A DNA stretch of 64,000 nucleotides. Origin: DASZQY01 sp035548515 (GTDB taxonomy: Bacteria; Pseudomonadota; Alphaproteobacteria; Rhizobiales; Kaistiaceae). The stretch lies in NCBI GenBank assembly GCA_035548515.1, contig DASZSW010000021.1, positions 1 through 64,000 on the forward strand. The letters are read 5' to 3'. The notes under the pieces were generated by a model, which was not told where the DNA came from, made no database searches, and was given only the letters and a program-made list of their open reading frames with translations. Position numbers and translations under genes: made by a program. Below are positions 45,775 to 53,838 of the stretch, one piece after another; the first letter of the stretch is position 1, and every line of letters starts with the position of its first letter.

Positions 45775-47337
45775 TCAAGCCGTGTGGCCGCGATGGAACA
45801 ATGGCAGCGCCGGCCCGTCGTCCTGCTCGTTTTCGAGGCCGGGGCCAGGGTCGTCCGGCGCCCGCGCCATGGGCCGGGCGCCCTTGGGCGGCGGGCCGGC
45901 TGGCACCAATTCCCCTGCGGGAACCTGGCGTAACACTGGTTCGGAGATCGCGGGCGCCGTCGCTGGCTGTGCAGTCGTCCCAAGCTCGATCGCCGGAGAC
46001 GCCGCATCCGAGGCATTGTCCGGCGCCTCTATCTCAAAAGTGGCTCGCACCGGCAGCCGGTCGGCGGGAACCTTCCATTCGAACGCGTCGAGCTGTCCAG
46101 ATATCGGCGACACCGGCTCCCAGCGTTCGTAGACCTGGCCATCCGCAATCCACGCCGGGTCGCGTGGCGCGGACAGGGCGCGGGTGAGCCACTGGCGCAC
46201 GCGGCCCTGGTCGCCGGTCTCGCCAGCCTCGATCTCCGCCATCAGGAGGCAGACCCGCTCCGTCGGATTGGCGCGCATCATTCCGCCGAGCGCCGTGCGC
46301 GCCTCCTGCCATTCGTGCGCATCGATCGCCGCTCGCGCCACCGCCATCGCGCCTTCGGGATTGTTGGCGCGCAGATCCGCCAACCGCTGTACGCGCTTCA
46401 GCCGGTCACGCACCGAGTCTCCCGGCCGCACCGCGCCATAGGCTTCCGCGATTTCGGGATTTGGCGAGGCTTTCCACGTTGCCTCGAGGATGCGGGTCGC
46501 GCGGCGATAGTCGCCTGCACGTGCAAATAGACGGGCCGCGGTTGTTGCAGCGGGCACAAGCTCCAGCGCCAGCTTGTGCGCCTCGAGCGCCAGCGCCCGC
46601 GCCTCGTCCGGCTCGCCTGCTTCCAGCTCCATCGCGCGCGCCGTATCGAGCACCGCGCGGTAGCGGCGCGCCTTTTCCTTGTCGATCAGCTTGGCGTCGG
46701 TGTTCGCGGTCAAGGTCGCGAGCGCGCCCTGCCAGTCCCCCGCGCGTGACTGATACTCAAACAGCGCAGTGCCGGCCCACGCGATCTTCGGCTGGATGCG
46801 GGTCGCTTCCTCGGCGAACGCGCGCGCCGCGGCGTGCTCGCCCTGCCGCCGTGCCTCGACGAACAGGCCGTGCAGTCCAAGGATGCGCGTGTCGTGCTCC
46901 GCCGACAGCGCCTCGAACGCGGAACGCGCCGCCGGAGCGTCACCCGCGATCTGCGCGGCCTGCGCCGAAAGCAGCAAGACCAGCGGCTCCTTGCCAAGCA
47001 ATGACTGCGATTCTTGGGCAGCCCTGCGCGCCGCTCTAACATCGCCCGCACCAACTGCGATCATGCCACGCGTCAGTGCGCGGTAGCCGCGGTCGCGACG
47101 GCGCGCACCGAGGAAATGGCCGACCGACTGCGGCCGCGACACGATCCAGCGCACCAGCGCGCCGATGAGCCCGATCGCCAGCACCAGCAGCACCACCGCC
47201 AGCACCGCGACCATCAGCGACGTGCGGATTTCCTGACCCTGCCACAAGAGGACCAGCCCGCCCGGCCGGTCCGCCAGCCAGACGAAACCGGCAGCGGCGA
47301 TGAAGATGAGCGCGACGACGACCAGCAGACGCAGCAT
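45775..47337 (-). CDS. hemY: HemY-type heme biosynthesis-associated TPR membrane protein
   Basis: 520 residues. Two N-terminal membrane segments (LRLLVVVALIFIAAAGFVWLA and LMVAVLAVVLLVLAIGLIGAL) precede the HemY_N domain with GHFLGARRRDRGYRALTRGMIAVGAGD and TPR repeats. HemY-N proteins of proteobacteria are encoded with hemC/hemD and are thought to assist late heme synthesis at the inner membrane; they are not the HemY oxidase of Bacillus. The Pro/Ala-rich C-terminal 80 residues are low complexity. Last gene of the minus-strand hem cluster, 3 bp after the mitofilin-like gene. Confidence 0.92.
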   Translation of the reverse strand: MLRLLVVVALIFIAAAGFVWLADRPGGLVLLWQGQEIRTSLMVAVLAVVLLVLAIGLIGALVRWIVSRPQSVGHFLGARRRDRGYRALTRGMIAVGAGDVRAARRAAQESQSLLGKEPLVLLLSAQAAQIAGDAPAARSAFEALSAEHDTRILGLHGLFVEARRQGEHAAARAFAEEATRIQPKIAWAGTALFEYQSRAGDWQGALATLTANTDAKLIDKEKARRYRAVLDTARAMELEAGEPDEARALALEAHKLALELVPAATTAARLFARAGDYRRATRILEATWKASPNPEIAEAYGAVRPGDSVRDRLKRVQRLADLRANNPEGAMAVARAAIDAHEWQEARTALGGMMRANPTERVCLLMAEIEAGETGDQGRVRQWLTRALSAPRDPAWIADGQVYERWEPVSPISGQLDAFEWKVPADRLPVRATFEIEAPDNASDAASPAIELGTTAQPATAPAISEPVLRQVPAGELVPAGPPPKGARPMARAPDDPGPGLENEQDDGPALPLFHRGHTA

Positions 47338-47340
47338 CGG

Positions 47341-48603
47341 CTACCCGGCCTTCGGCGGATCGAGGGTACGCGCGACCTTGTCGACCAGCAGGTCGAGCTG
47401 CACGCGGTCGGCGGCCTTCGCCGCCCACGCAGCCGAGGCGTCTTTCCCCGCTTGCGGCAGGGCATCGCGCTCGCTGAGCGCGGCGGCGAGATCGCCTTTC
47501 GCCACATCGTCCTTCATGCGCGACACGACCGCAGGCGGATCCGTGCCTGCCACTGGACCGGCCGGGCGGATCGTGACGAGGGTATTGAAGATGCGCTGAA
47601 GGATGCCCGTGTTCGGATCATTGGCCGATGTTGCGGCGAGGATCGCATCCGCCACCGCCGGAAACTCGGCTGCGAGCGAAGCCGCATCGGCAACGCCCTT
47701 CGCCGCATAGGGCCGCAGCGTCGCGATGTCGTCGCCCGCGATCCCCAGCGCCGCGACCATGTCGACGTCATCGGCGAACGGCATGCTGCCCTGTGCTCCA
47801 CGCCGCAGCGCCGCCACCGCCAGGCCGCGCGTCGCCGCTTCACCACCGGTCACGACGGCAGGCGCAGCCGCGGCTTTCGCCTCGGCGGCCGCCACACGAT
47901 CGGCCAGTGCCTTCACCTGCGCCTCGGAATCGGCGAGCTGCGTGGCCAGCGCATTGACCGCCTCCGGAGCCGCACCGGTTCCGGCCGCAGCACCGACCTC
48001 GAGGCGCGCGACACGCTCGGTCAGCGCCGCGAAAGCGTCCTGGGTGATCGGCTTCGGCAGCCCGTCGATGCGCTTACCGAGCGCCGTGACGCTTGCCGAC
48101 AGCGCATCGAGGTCGCCGCGGCTGGCCACCATGTTGCGCACGGCGTTCAGCGAATCGACCTTATCGCTGATCGTCTTCAGATCGGTGCGCAGCGCCGGCA
48201 AAGCCTCGGTCATGGATTCCACGGCAGCCAGTCGCCGATCGAGACCGGTGACCATGTCGGCGGTCGCCTTGGATTGATCAAGCGCCTGATTCGCCGTGCT
48301 GCGCGCCGGCGATGGCCACAACCCGACGAGCTGCAGCAAGAACACGACCACCAGCGCAATCACCGCACCGGCGAGACCGGCGAGCGCACTCTGCCGCCAT
48401 TGTTCATCGCCGCCCGGCGTACGCGCGGACGGGGGCGAAGGTGGGGGTGGAGGAGGCGGAGGCGGAGGCGGCGGATCAGGCCGACGACCGGTGCGCGGCT
48501 CGGCCGGCCGGCCATCGTCCTTCGCCGGGCCGGCGGCCAGATCGATGGTCACCGGCGGGCGCTGGCGCGGCCCGCCCTTGGGTTCGTCCTCGTCCGCGGC
48601 CAT
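47341..48603 (-). CDS. Mitofilin-like (COG4223) inner-membrane protein
   Basis: 420 residues. A charged N-terminus with a run of 12 prolines (residues about 43-54), one membrane segment (ALAGLAGAVIALVVVFLLQLVG), a long coiled-coil region (about 100-240, rich in Ala, Asp, Lys), and a C-terminal domain resembling mitofilin/Mic60. Alphaproteobacterial homologues lie between hemD and hemY and have been proposed as ancestors of mitochondrial Mic60, shaping inner membranes. The ATG at 48603 has GAGGAG upstream. Downstream it is nearly continuous with hemY. Confidence 0.88.
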   Translation of the reverse strand: MAADEDEPKGGPRQRPPVTIDLAAGPAKDDGRPAEPRTGRRPDPPPPPPPPPPPPSPPSARTPGGDEQWRQSALAGLAGAVIALVVVFLLQLVGLWPSPARSTANQALDQSKATADMVTGLDRRLAAVESMTEALPALRTDLKTISDKVDSLNAVRNMVASRGDLDALSASVTALGKRIDGLPKPITQDAFAALTERVARLEVGAAAGTGAAPEAVNALATQLADSEAQVKALADRVAAAEAKAAAAPAVVTGGEAATRGLAVAALRRGAQGSMPFADDVDMVAALGIAGDDIATLRPYAAKGVADAASLAAEFPAVADAILAATSANDPNTGILQRIFNTLVTIRPAGPVAGTDPPAVVSRMKDDVAKGDLAAALSERDALPQAGKDASAAWAAKAADRVQLDLLVDKVARTLDPPKAG

Positions 48604-48644
48604 GGTCTCCTCGTATGGTCGGGTCCCGTCGCCCACAATACAGG

Positions 48645-49352
48645 CTAAACCGCCGTGCGCCCAACCGGCGGAATCAGGGCAAGCAGCGCATCCTCGTCGG
48701 GCCGCGCCGCCACCCGCAATGGCAGGTGGCGCACGATCTCGGCGACCTGTTCCGAGATCACGTAGGCGATCAGGCCGGAAGGATGAATACCCGCAATATC
48801 GAGGAGATCACGGAAGGCGCGCGCAGTGCGTCGCGAATAAAGCAGGACGCCATCGAGCGCACGTTGCGTCAGCGCGGCGTGCACATTGTCGGAAAACGCG
48901 GGCGCCACATCCGCCTGGTACGCCTCGATCACCCGCACATCGTATCCCGCCGCCGACAATCCTGCCGCCACCCCGCCGGCGCGGTCGCGCGCGGCCGGAT
49001 ATACCAGCGGCCCGCCCGGCCGCGCCGCGATCACCGTCTTGACCAGCGCGCCGGCGTCGCCTGCTCCGCCGCGCACGTTGCGAAACCCGAGTTCGGCCGC
49101 CGCCCGCGCGGTCGCCGGCCCGGCGGCGAACACAGGCACCTCGCGCCAATTCGCGCCTTGCGGCCAACGTGACAATGCCCGCAACGCGTTCTGGCTGGTC
49201 ACCAGCAGCGCGCCGGGCAGCGGCACATCGACCGGCGGCGGCGCGAAAGCGATGGTCAGCAGCGGCTCGACCAGCACCGTGTGACCATCCGCCCGCAAGC
49301 GCTCAGCCGTACGCTGGGCGTCCTGCTCCGGGCGGGTGACCAGGAGGCGCAC
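48645..49352 (-). CDS. hemD: Uroporphyrinogen-III synthase
   Basis: 235 residues, two-lobed HEM4 fold. The start MRLLVTRPEQDAQRTAERLR, the central VFAAGPATARAAAELGFRNV and the C-terminal GLIAYVISEQVAEIV are characteristic of the poorly conserved family. The enzyme cyclises hydroxymethylbilane with inversion of ring D. It starts 2 bp after hemC, so the two consecutive pathway enzymes are co-translated. Confidence 0.94.
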   Translation of the reverse strand: MRLLVTRPEQDAQRTAERLRADGHTVLVEPLLTIAFAPPPVDVPLPGALLVTSQNALRALSRWPQGANWREVPVFAAGPATARAAAELGFRNVRGGAGDAGALVKTVIAARPGGPLVYPAARDRAGGVAAGLSAAGYDVRVIEAYQADVAPAFSDNVHAALTQRALDGVLLYSRRTARAFRDLLDIAGIHPSGLIAYVISEQVAEIVRHLPLRVAARPDEDALLALIPPVGRTAV

Positions 49353-49354
49353 GG

Positions 49355-50284
49355 CTAGCGCCGCACTACGAAAAAGCCGGGACCACCGCGTGCCAGCAAA
49401 GTCTCCCCGGCCTCACGCCCAAGCCGCTCGCCATCCGCCGCTGCCCCCTTCACCGCGATGTCGTGCGCCGCGACGCCGTCGGGGCTGATGATGATACCGC
49501 GAAACGTCAGCTGCGTGCCGTCCAGGGTAGCCAGCCCGCCGATCGGCGTGCGGCACGAGCCATCGAGCACGGCGAGATACGCCCGCTCCGCCGCCAGTGC
49601 GATCGAGGACGCGCGGTCGTCAAGCATCGCCACCCGCTGGCGCGTCACGATGTCGTCCTCGCGCGCGGCGATCGCGATGGCGCCCTGCCCCGGAGCGGGC
49701 AGCCACGCGTCGGTCTCCATGAAGCTCGCCACGCGGTCGAGCAGCCCGAGCCGCAGCAGCCCGGCGGCGGCCAGCAGCGTCGCCTCCGCCTCGCCTTCCG
49801 AAATCTTGCGCAGCCGCGTGTCGACGTTGCCGCGCAGGTCCACCACGCGGAGGTCGGGCCTCAGCCGCAGCGCCAGCGCCCGCCGGCGCAGCGATGACGT
49901 GCCCAGCACCGCGCCCTCGGGCAAATCGGTCAGCCGCGTCACGCCCGGCGAGATGAACGCATCGCGCACGTCCTGCCGCGGCAGGGTCGCAGCAATCACG
50001 ATGCCATCCGGCAGCCGCGTCGCCATGTCCTTGGCGGAATGCACGCCGATGTCGATGCGCCCGTCGAGCAGGGCCTCGTCGATCTCCTTGGTGAACAGAC
50101 CCTTGCCGCCGGCCTCGGCGAGCGGCCGGTCGGTGATGCGATCGCCGGTCGTCTTGATCGCCACGATCTGGATGGCCTCGGGGGCGATCTGCAGGCGCTG
50201 AGCCAGGCGCGAGCGCGTTTCCTCCGCCTGCGCCAGTGCCAGCGGGCTGCCGCGCGTTCCGATACGAATCTCGTGCGATTGCAA
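49355..50284 (-). CDS. hemC: Porphobilinogen deaminase (hydroxymethylbilane synthase)
   Basis: 309 residues, normal length. Characteristic segments are IRIGTRGSPLALAQAEE, DVRDAFIS, LGTSSLRRRALALRLRPDL, DLRGNVDTRLRKI and the cofactor-binding Cys in LDGSCRTPIGGLA. It joins four porphobilinogen units. First gene of the hem cluster; an 85-bp gap separates it from divergent tsaD. Confidence 0.97.
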   Translation of the reverse strand: MQSHEIRIGTRGSPLALAQAEETRSRLAQRLQIAPEAIQIVAIKTTGDRITDRPLAEAGGKGLFTKEIDEALLDGRIDIGVHSAKDMATRLPDGIVIAATLPRQDVRDAFISPGVTRLTDLPEGAVLGTSSLRRRALALRLRPDLRVVDLRGNVDTRLRKISEGEAEATLLAAAGLLRLGLLDRVASFMETDAWLPAPGQGAIAIAAREDDIVTRQRVAMLDDRASSIALAAERAYLAVLDGSCRTPIGGLATLDGTQLTFRGIIISPDGVAAHDIAVKGAAADGERLGREAGETLLARGGPGFFVVRR

Positions 50285-50369
50285 GGCGGAAGTCCGGGTG
50301 TTACGGCCTTTGTCGCGGTCAGTTTAGGTACCGCGCAGCGTCGTGCAAGCAAGGTCATTCCACGCACCC

Positions 50370-51446
50370 ATGACCCTCGTTCTCGGCATTGAATCGAGCT
50401 GTGACGAGACCGCTGCCGCGGTGGTGGAGCGGCGCGCCGACGGCAGCGCGCACATCGTCTCCGACATCGTGCTGTCCCAGGTCGAGGATCACGCCCTGTT
50501 CGGCGGGGTCGTGCCCGAGATCGCCGCCCGCGCGCACGTCGAGGCGTTGGACGGCATTGTCGGCGCCGCACTCCGCCAGGCCGGGGTCCCGCTGTCGGGT
50601 GTCGATGCCGTTGCCGCGACCGCGGGTCCGGGGCTCATCGGCGGCGTGCTGGTCGGGCTCACTACCGCCAAGGCTATCGCGCTCGCCGCACGGAAGCCTC
50701 TGATCGCGGTGAACCACCTCGAGGGCCACGCGCTGACCGCGCGTCTCACCGACAACCTGCCGTTCCCCTATCTCCTGCTTCTGGTTTCCGGCGGCCACAC
50801 GCAATTCGTGTCGGTGGAGGGCGTCGGCCAATATCGCCGCATGGGCACCACCATTGACGATGCGCTGGGTGAGGCCTTCGACAAGGCGGCCAAGCTGCTC
50901 GGCCTGCCCTACCCCGGCGGCCCGGCGGTGGAGCAAGCCGCCAAGCGAGGCAACCCGACCCGCTTTGCTCTGCCGCGTCCGCTCATCGATCGCGCCGGCA
51001 GCGACTTCTCCTTCTCGGGCCTGAAGACAGCCCTTCGCCTGGCCGCGGAGGAAATCGCGCCGCTGTCCGATCAGGACGTCGCCGACCTCTGCGCCTCCTT
51101 TCAGGCGGCAGTGACCAACGTCGTCGCCAATCGCGCGCGCCATGCCATCGCGCAATTCGTCAACGAGCATCAGGTGCCCGGCATCCTGGTCGTCGCCGGA
51201 GGCGTTGCCGCAAACGAAGCCATACGCATGGCGCTGCGCGCCGAGGCCGAGCACCACGCTTTCCGCGTCGTCGCGCCGCCGATCCGTCTCTGCGCCGACA
51301 ACGCCGCGATGATCGCCTGGGCCGGCGCGGAGCGCCTTGCCCTCGGCCTCACCGACGCGATGGACGTCGCCGCCCGTCCGCGCTGGCCTCTGGACACAGT
51401 ATCGGCACCGGTCTTCGGCACCGGTGCGAAAGGCGCCAAGGCGTGA
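50370..51446 (+). CDS. tsaD: tRNA N6-adenosine threonylcarbamoyltransferase
   Basis: 358 residues. The metal-binding HxxxH motif is VNHLEGHALTARL, and the ATPase-fold signatures LGIESSCDETAAAVV, GGVVPEIAARAHVE, VSGGHTQFV and VAGGVAANEAIR are all present. TsaD transfers the threonylcarbamoyl group to A37 of ANN-decoding tRNAs. The ATG at 50370 gives the canonical MTLVLGIESSCDETA; an upstream GTG adds nine residues. Its stop codon overlaps the start of gpsA. Confidence 0.97.
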   Translation: MTLVLGIESSCDETAAAVVERRADGSAHIVSDIVLSQVEDHALFGGVVPEIAARAHVEALDGIVGAALRQAGVPLSGVDAVAATAGPGLIGGVLVGLTTAKAIALAARKPLIAVNHLEGHALTARLTDNLPFPYLLLLVSGGHTQFVSVEGVGQYRRMGTTIDDALGEAFDKAAKLLGLPYPGGPAVEQAAKRGNPTRFALPRPLIDRAGSDFSFSGLKTALRLAAEEIAPLSDQDVADLCASFQAAVTNVVANRARHAIAQFVNEHQVPGILVVAGGVAANEAIRMALRAEAEHHAFRVVAPPIRLCADNAAMIAWAGAERLALGLTDAMDVAARPRWPLDTVSAPVFGTGAKGAKA

Positions 51447-52435
51447 TGCGCGACGATCCGATGGTCAGTATCGTTGGCGGCGGCGCCTGGGGCACGGCGC
51501 TGGCGCTCACCGCGGCGCGCGCCGGCCGCCGCGTCATGCTCTACGCCCGCGATCCCGCCACCGTCGCGGCGATCAACGAGCGGCAGGAAAACGTCACGCG
51601 CCTGCCCGGCGTGAAGCTCGCCGGGCCGATCACCGCCACGTCCGATCCGCTCGCCATCGTCGCCACCGACATCATCATCATCGCCATCCCGGCGCAGCAG
51701 GTGCGCGCGACGCTCACGACCTTCGCGCCACATCTCATCGCCGGCACGCCCGTGGTGATCGCCGCCAAGGGGCTGGAGCGTGGCACCGACAAGCGCCTGT
51801 CCGAGGTTGTCGCCGAAGTCGCGCCGCTGGGTGAGCCCGCGGTCCTCTCCGGCCCGAGCTTCGCCAGCGACGTCGCGCGCGGTCTCCCGACCGCCGTGAC
51901 CATCGCGGCGGCCGACGAGGGACTAGCCCTCGATCTTTGCCACGCGCTGTCCACCCCCGCTTTCCGCCCCTACGCCGAGACCGACATCATCGGTGTCGAG
52001 ATCGGCGGCGCGGTGAAGAATGTGCTGGCGATCGCCGCCGGCATCGTCGCGGGCCGCAAGCTGGGCGCCAGCGCGAGCGCCGCGCTGGTCGCGCGCGGCT
52101 TCGCCGAGCTCCGCCGCCTGGCCGAAGTGCTGGGGGCACGGCCCGAAACGCTGATGGGGCTCTCCGGCCTCGGCGACCTGACGTTGACGTGCTCCGGCGC
52201 CCAGTCGCGCAACTTCAGCTTCGGCTTCCATCTGGGCTCGAGCGGCGATCCCGCCGCGCCGCATCCGCTGGCCGAAGGCATCGCCACCGCGGCCGTCGCC
52301 CGCGATCTCGCCCGCCATCACGCGATCCTCATGCCCATCGTCGAGGCGGTCGCCGCCATCATCGACGGCGACCTGTCGATCGACGCGGCGATCGAGGGCC
52401 TGATGACGCGGCCAATCAAGCGCGAGGCCGGCTGA
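51446..52435 (+). CDS. gpsA: NAD(P)H-dependent glycerol-3-phosphate dehydrogenase
   Basis: About 329 residues. The cofactor site is VSIVGGGAWGTALALTAARAG, and LSGPSFASDVARGLPTAVT, GGAVKNVLAIAAGI and GLSGLGDLTLTCSGAQSRN are family signatures, including the catalytic Lys (AVKNV). The enzyme makes sn-glycerol 3-phosphate for phospholipids. The ATG at 51446 overlaps the tsaD stop (TGATG); a GTG at 51443 or ATG 51461 are alternatives. Confidence 0.96.
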   Translation: MRDDPMVSIVGGGAWGTALALTAARAGRRVMLYARDPATVAAINERQENVTRLPGVKLAGPITATSDPLAIVATDIIIIAIPAQQVRATLTTFAPHLIAGTPVVIAAKGLERGTDKRLSEVVAEVAPLGEPAVLSGPSFASDVARGLPTAVTIAAADEGLALDLCHALSTPAFRPYAETDIIGVEIGGAVKNVLAIAAGIVAGRKLGASASAALVARGFAELRRLAEVLGARPETLMGLSGLGDLTLTCSGAQSRNFSFGFHLGSSGDPAAPHPLAEGIATAAVARDLARHHAILMPIVEAVAAIIDGDLSIDAAIEGLMTRPIKREAG

Positions 52436-52491
52436 TCTAGACGCGCGTGTGCGCCGCTTCTAGTTTCAGCGCAACTTGAGGGAGGCGTGCG

Positions 52492-52902
52492 ATGGCGTAC
52501 TGGCTGTTCAAGTCGGAGCCGGGTTCGTGGTCGTGGGACCAGCAGGTGAAGGCGGGCAAGGCCGGGACCGAATGGACCGGCGTCCGCAACTTCACCGCCC
52601 AGGCCAACATGAAGGCGATGAAGAAGGGCGACGAGGGCTTCTTCTACCATTCCGGTGAGGGCAAGGAGATCGTCGGCATCGTCAGCGTCGTCAAGGAAGC
52701 CCACCCGGAGCCCGGCGCCGACGGCGAGTGGAGCTGCGTCACCCTTGCCGCCGTGAAGCCGGTGCCGAAGCCGGTCACGCTGGCCGACGTCAAGGCCGAC
52801 AAGAAATTCGCCGGGATGGCGCTGGTCAAATATTCCCGCCTGTCCGTCCAGCCCGTCACCGACGCCGAGTGGAAGGCCGTATCGAAGATGGCCGGCCTCT
52901 AG
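52492..52902 (+). CDS. EVE domain-containing protein
   Basis: 136 residues, a single EVE (PUA-like) domain: YWLFKSEPGSWSWDQQVKAG, WTGVRNFTAQANMKAMKKGD, FYHSGEGKEIVGIVSVV and MALVKYSRLSVQPV. EVE domains are thought to read modified bases in RNA or DNA. It follows gpsA by 56 bp, and the tsaD-gpsA-EVE order is frequent in Rhizobiales, so it may share their transcript. It has a GAGGG ribosome site. Confidence 0.93.
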   Translation: MAYWLFKSEPGSWSWDQQVKAGKAGTEWTGVRNFTAQANMKAMKKGDEGFFYHSGEGKEIVGIVSVVKEAHPEPGADGEWSCVTLAAVKPVPKPVTLADVKADKKFAGMALVKYSRLSVQPVTDAEWKAVSKMAGL

Positions 52903-53000
52903 ATGCGGCGGGCCGTCGCGGACGGCTGCAATCTTCAGCAATAATCCGCGCGCCGCGTCTCTGCTAGAAGGGTGCCGCGGCATATTGGGTTGGGGGATTC

Positions 53001-53762
53001 ATGCGCCTTGCGCTCATCGCGTTGGCGGCCATAACGGCCGCCGGCCTCGCCACGCCTGCCTTTGCTGCATGCGGCGACGCAACCGCACTCGGCATATCCC
53101 GCACCGTCAGCGTCGATCCGACCGGCGGTTTCGCCGTCGGCTCGATGCAGCGCTATCGCGGCAGCCTTGGCCTCGAGCCGGGCGAGGTGGTGCTCACCTT
53201 CGACGACGGGCCGATGCCGGGGCGCACCGACAAGGTGCTGGACGCGCTCGACGCTGCGTGCGTGAAGGCGACCTTCTTCGTCGTCGGCCGCATGGCGCGC
53301 GCCTATCCCGATCTGCTCGCCCGCGAGGCGGCCGAAGGTGAAACCATTGGCACGCACAGCTGGAGCCATCCGACGACGCTGGCGCGCCTGTCCTACGACG
53401 CCGGCGCCCGCCAGATCGACCGCGGCATCGCCGCGATCGCCGCCCTGCTCGGCCATGCTCCGGCGCCCTTCTTCCGCTTCCCCGGCTTCGGCGACAGCCG
53501 CGCGCTCCGCCAGAAGCTCAACGACCAGGGCATCGCGATATTCGGCGCTGACGTCGTCGGCTCCGACTGGACCGGCATCTCGGCGGACGCGATCCGGCGC
53601 AACGTGCTGCGCCGGTTGAAGCAGCACAACGGCGGCATCGTCATGCTGCACGACATCAAAAAGGCGACGGCGAAGATGCTGCCGCAACTTCTGGCTGACC
53701 TGAAGCTTGCCGGCTACCGCATCGTCGCGATCGTGCCGACCGCACCTGTTGCTGCCCTCTGA
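53001..53762 (+). CDS. Secreted polysaccharide deacetylase (NodB homology)
   Basis: 253 residues. A signal peptide (LALIALAAITAAGLATPAFA) precedes a NodB domain with all five motifs: LTFDDGPMPG (catalytic and metal Asp), GTHSWSHPT (metal His pair), FFRFPGFGDS, VGSDWTGIS and GIVMLHDIK (catalytic His). It should remove acetyl groups from a cell-wall or extracellular N-acetylglucosamine polymer, perhaps peptidoglycan. It stands alone with 98 bp on the left and 76 bp on the right. Confidence 0.93.
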   Translation: MRLALIALAAITAAGLATPAFAACGDATALGISRTVSVDPTGGFAVGSMQRYRGSLGLEPGEVVLTFDDGPMPGRTDKVLDALDAACVKATFFVVGRMARAYPDLLAREAAEGETIGTHSWSHPTTLARLSYDAGARQIDRGIAAIAALLGHAPAPFFRFPGFGDSRALRQKLNDQGIAIFGADVVGSDWTGISADAIRRNVLRRLKQHNGGIVMLHDIKKATAKMLPQLLADLKLAGYRIVAIVPTAPVAAL

Positions 53763-53838
53763 GGCTTGCGCCCCTCCGGTGTGAGGGGATTAACTGCTTC
53801 CAAGCGCCCGGGAGGATGTGGCGCGTGGAGGCTGCGGA

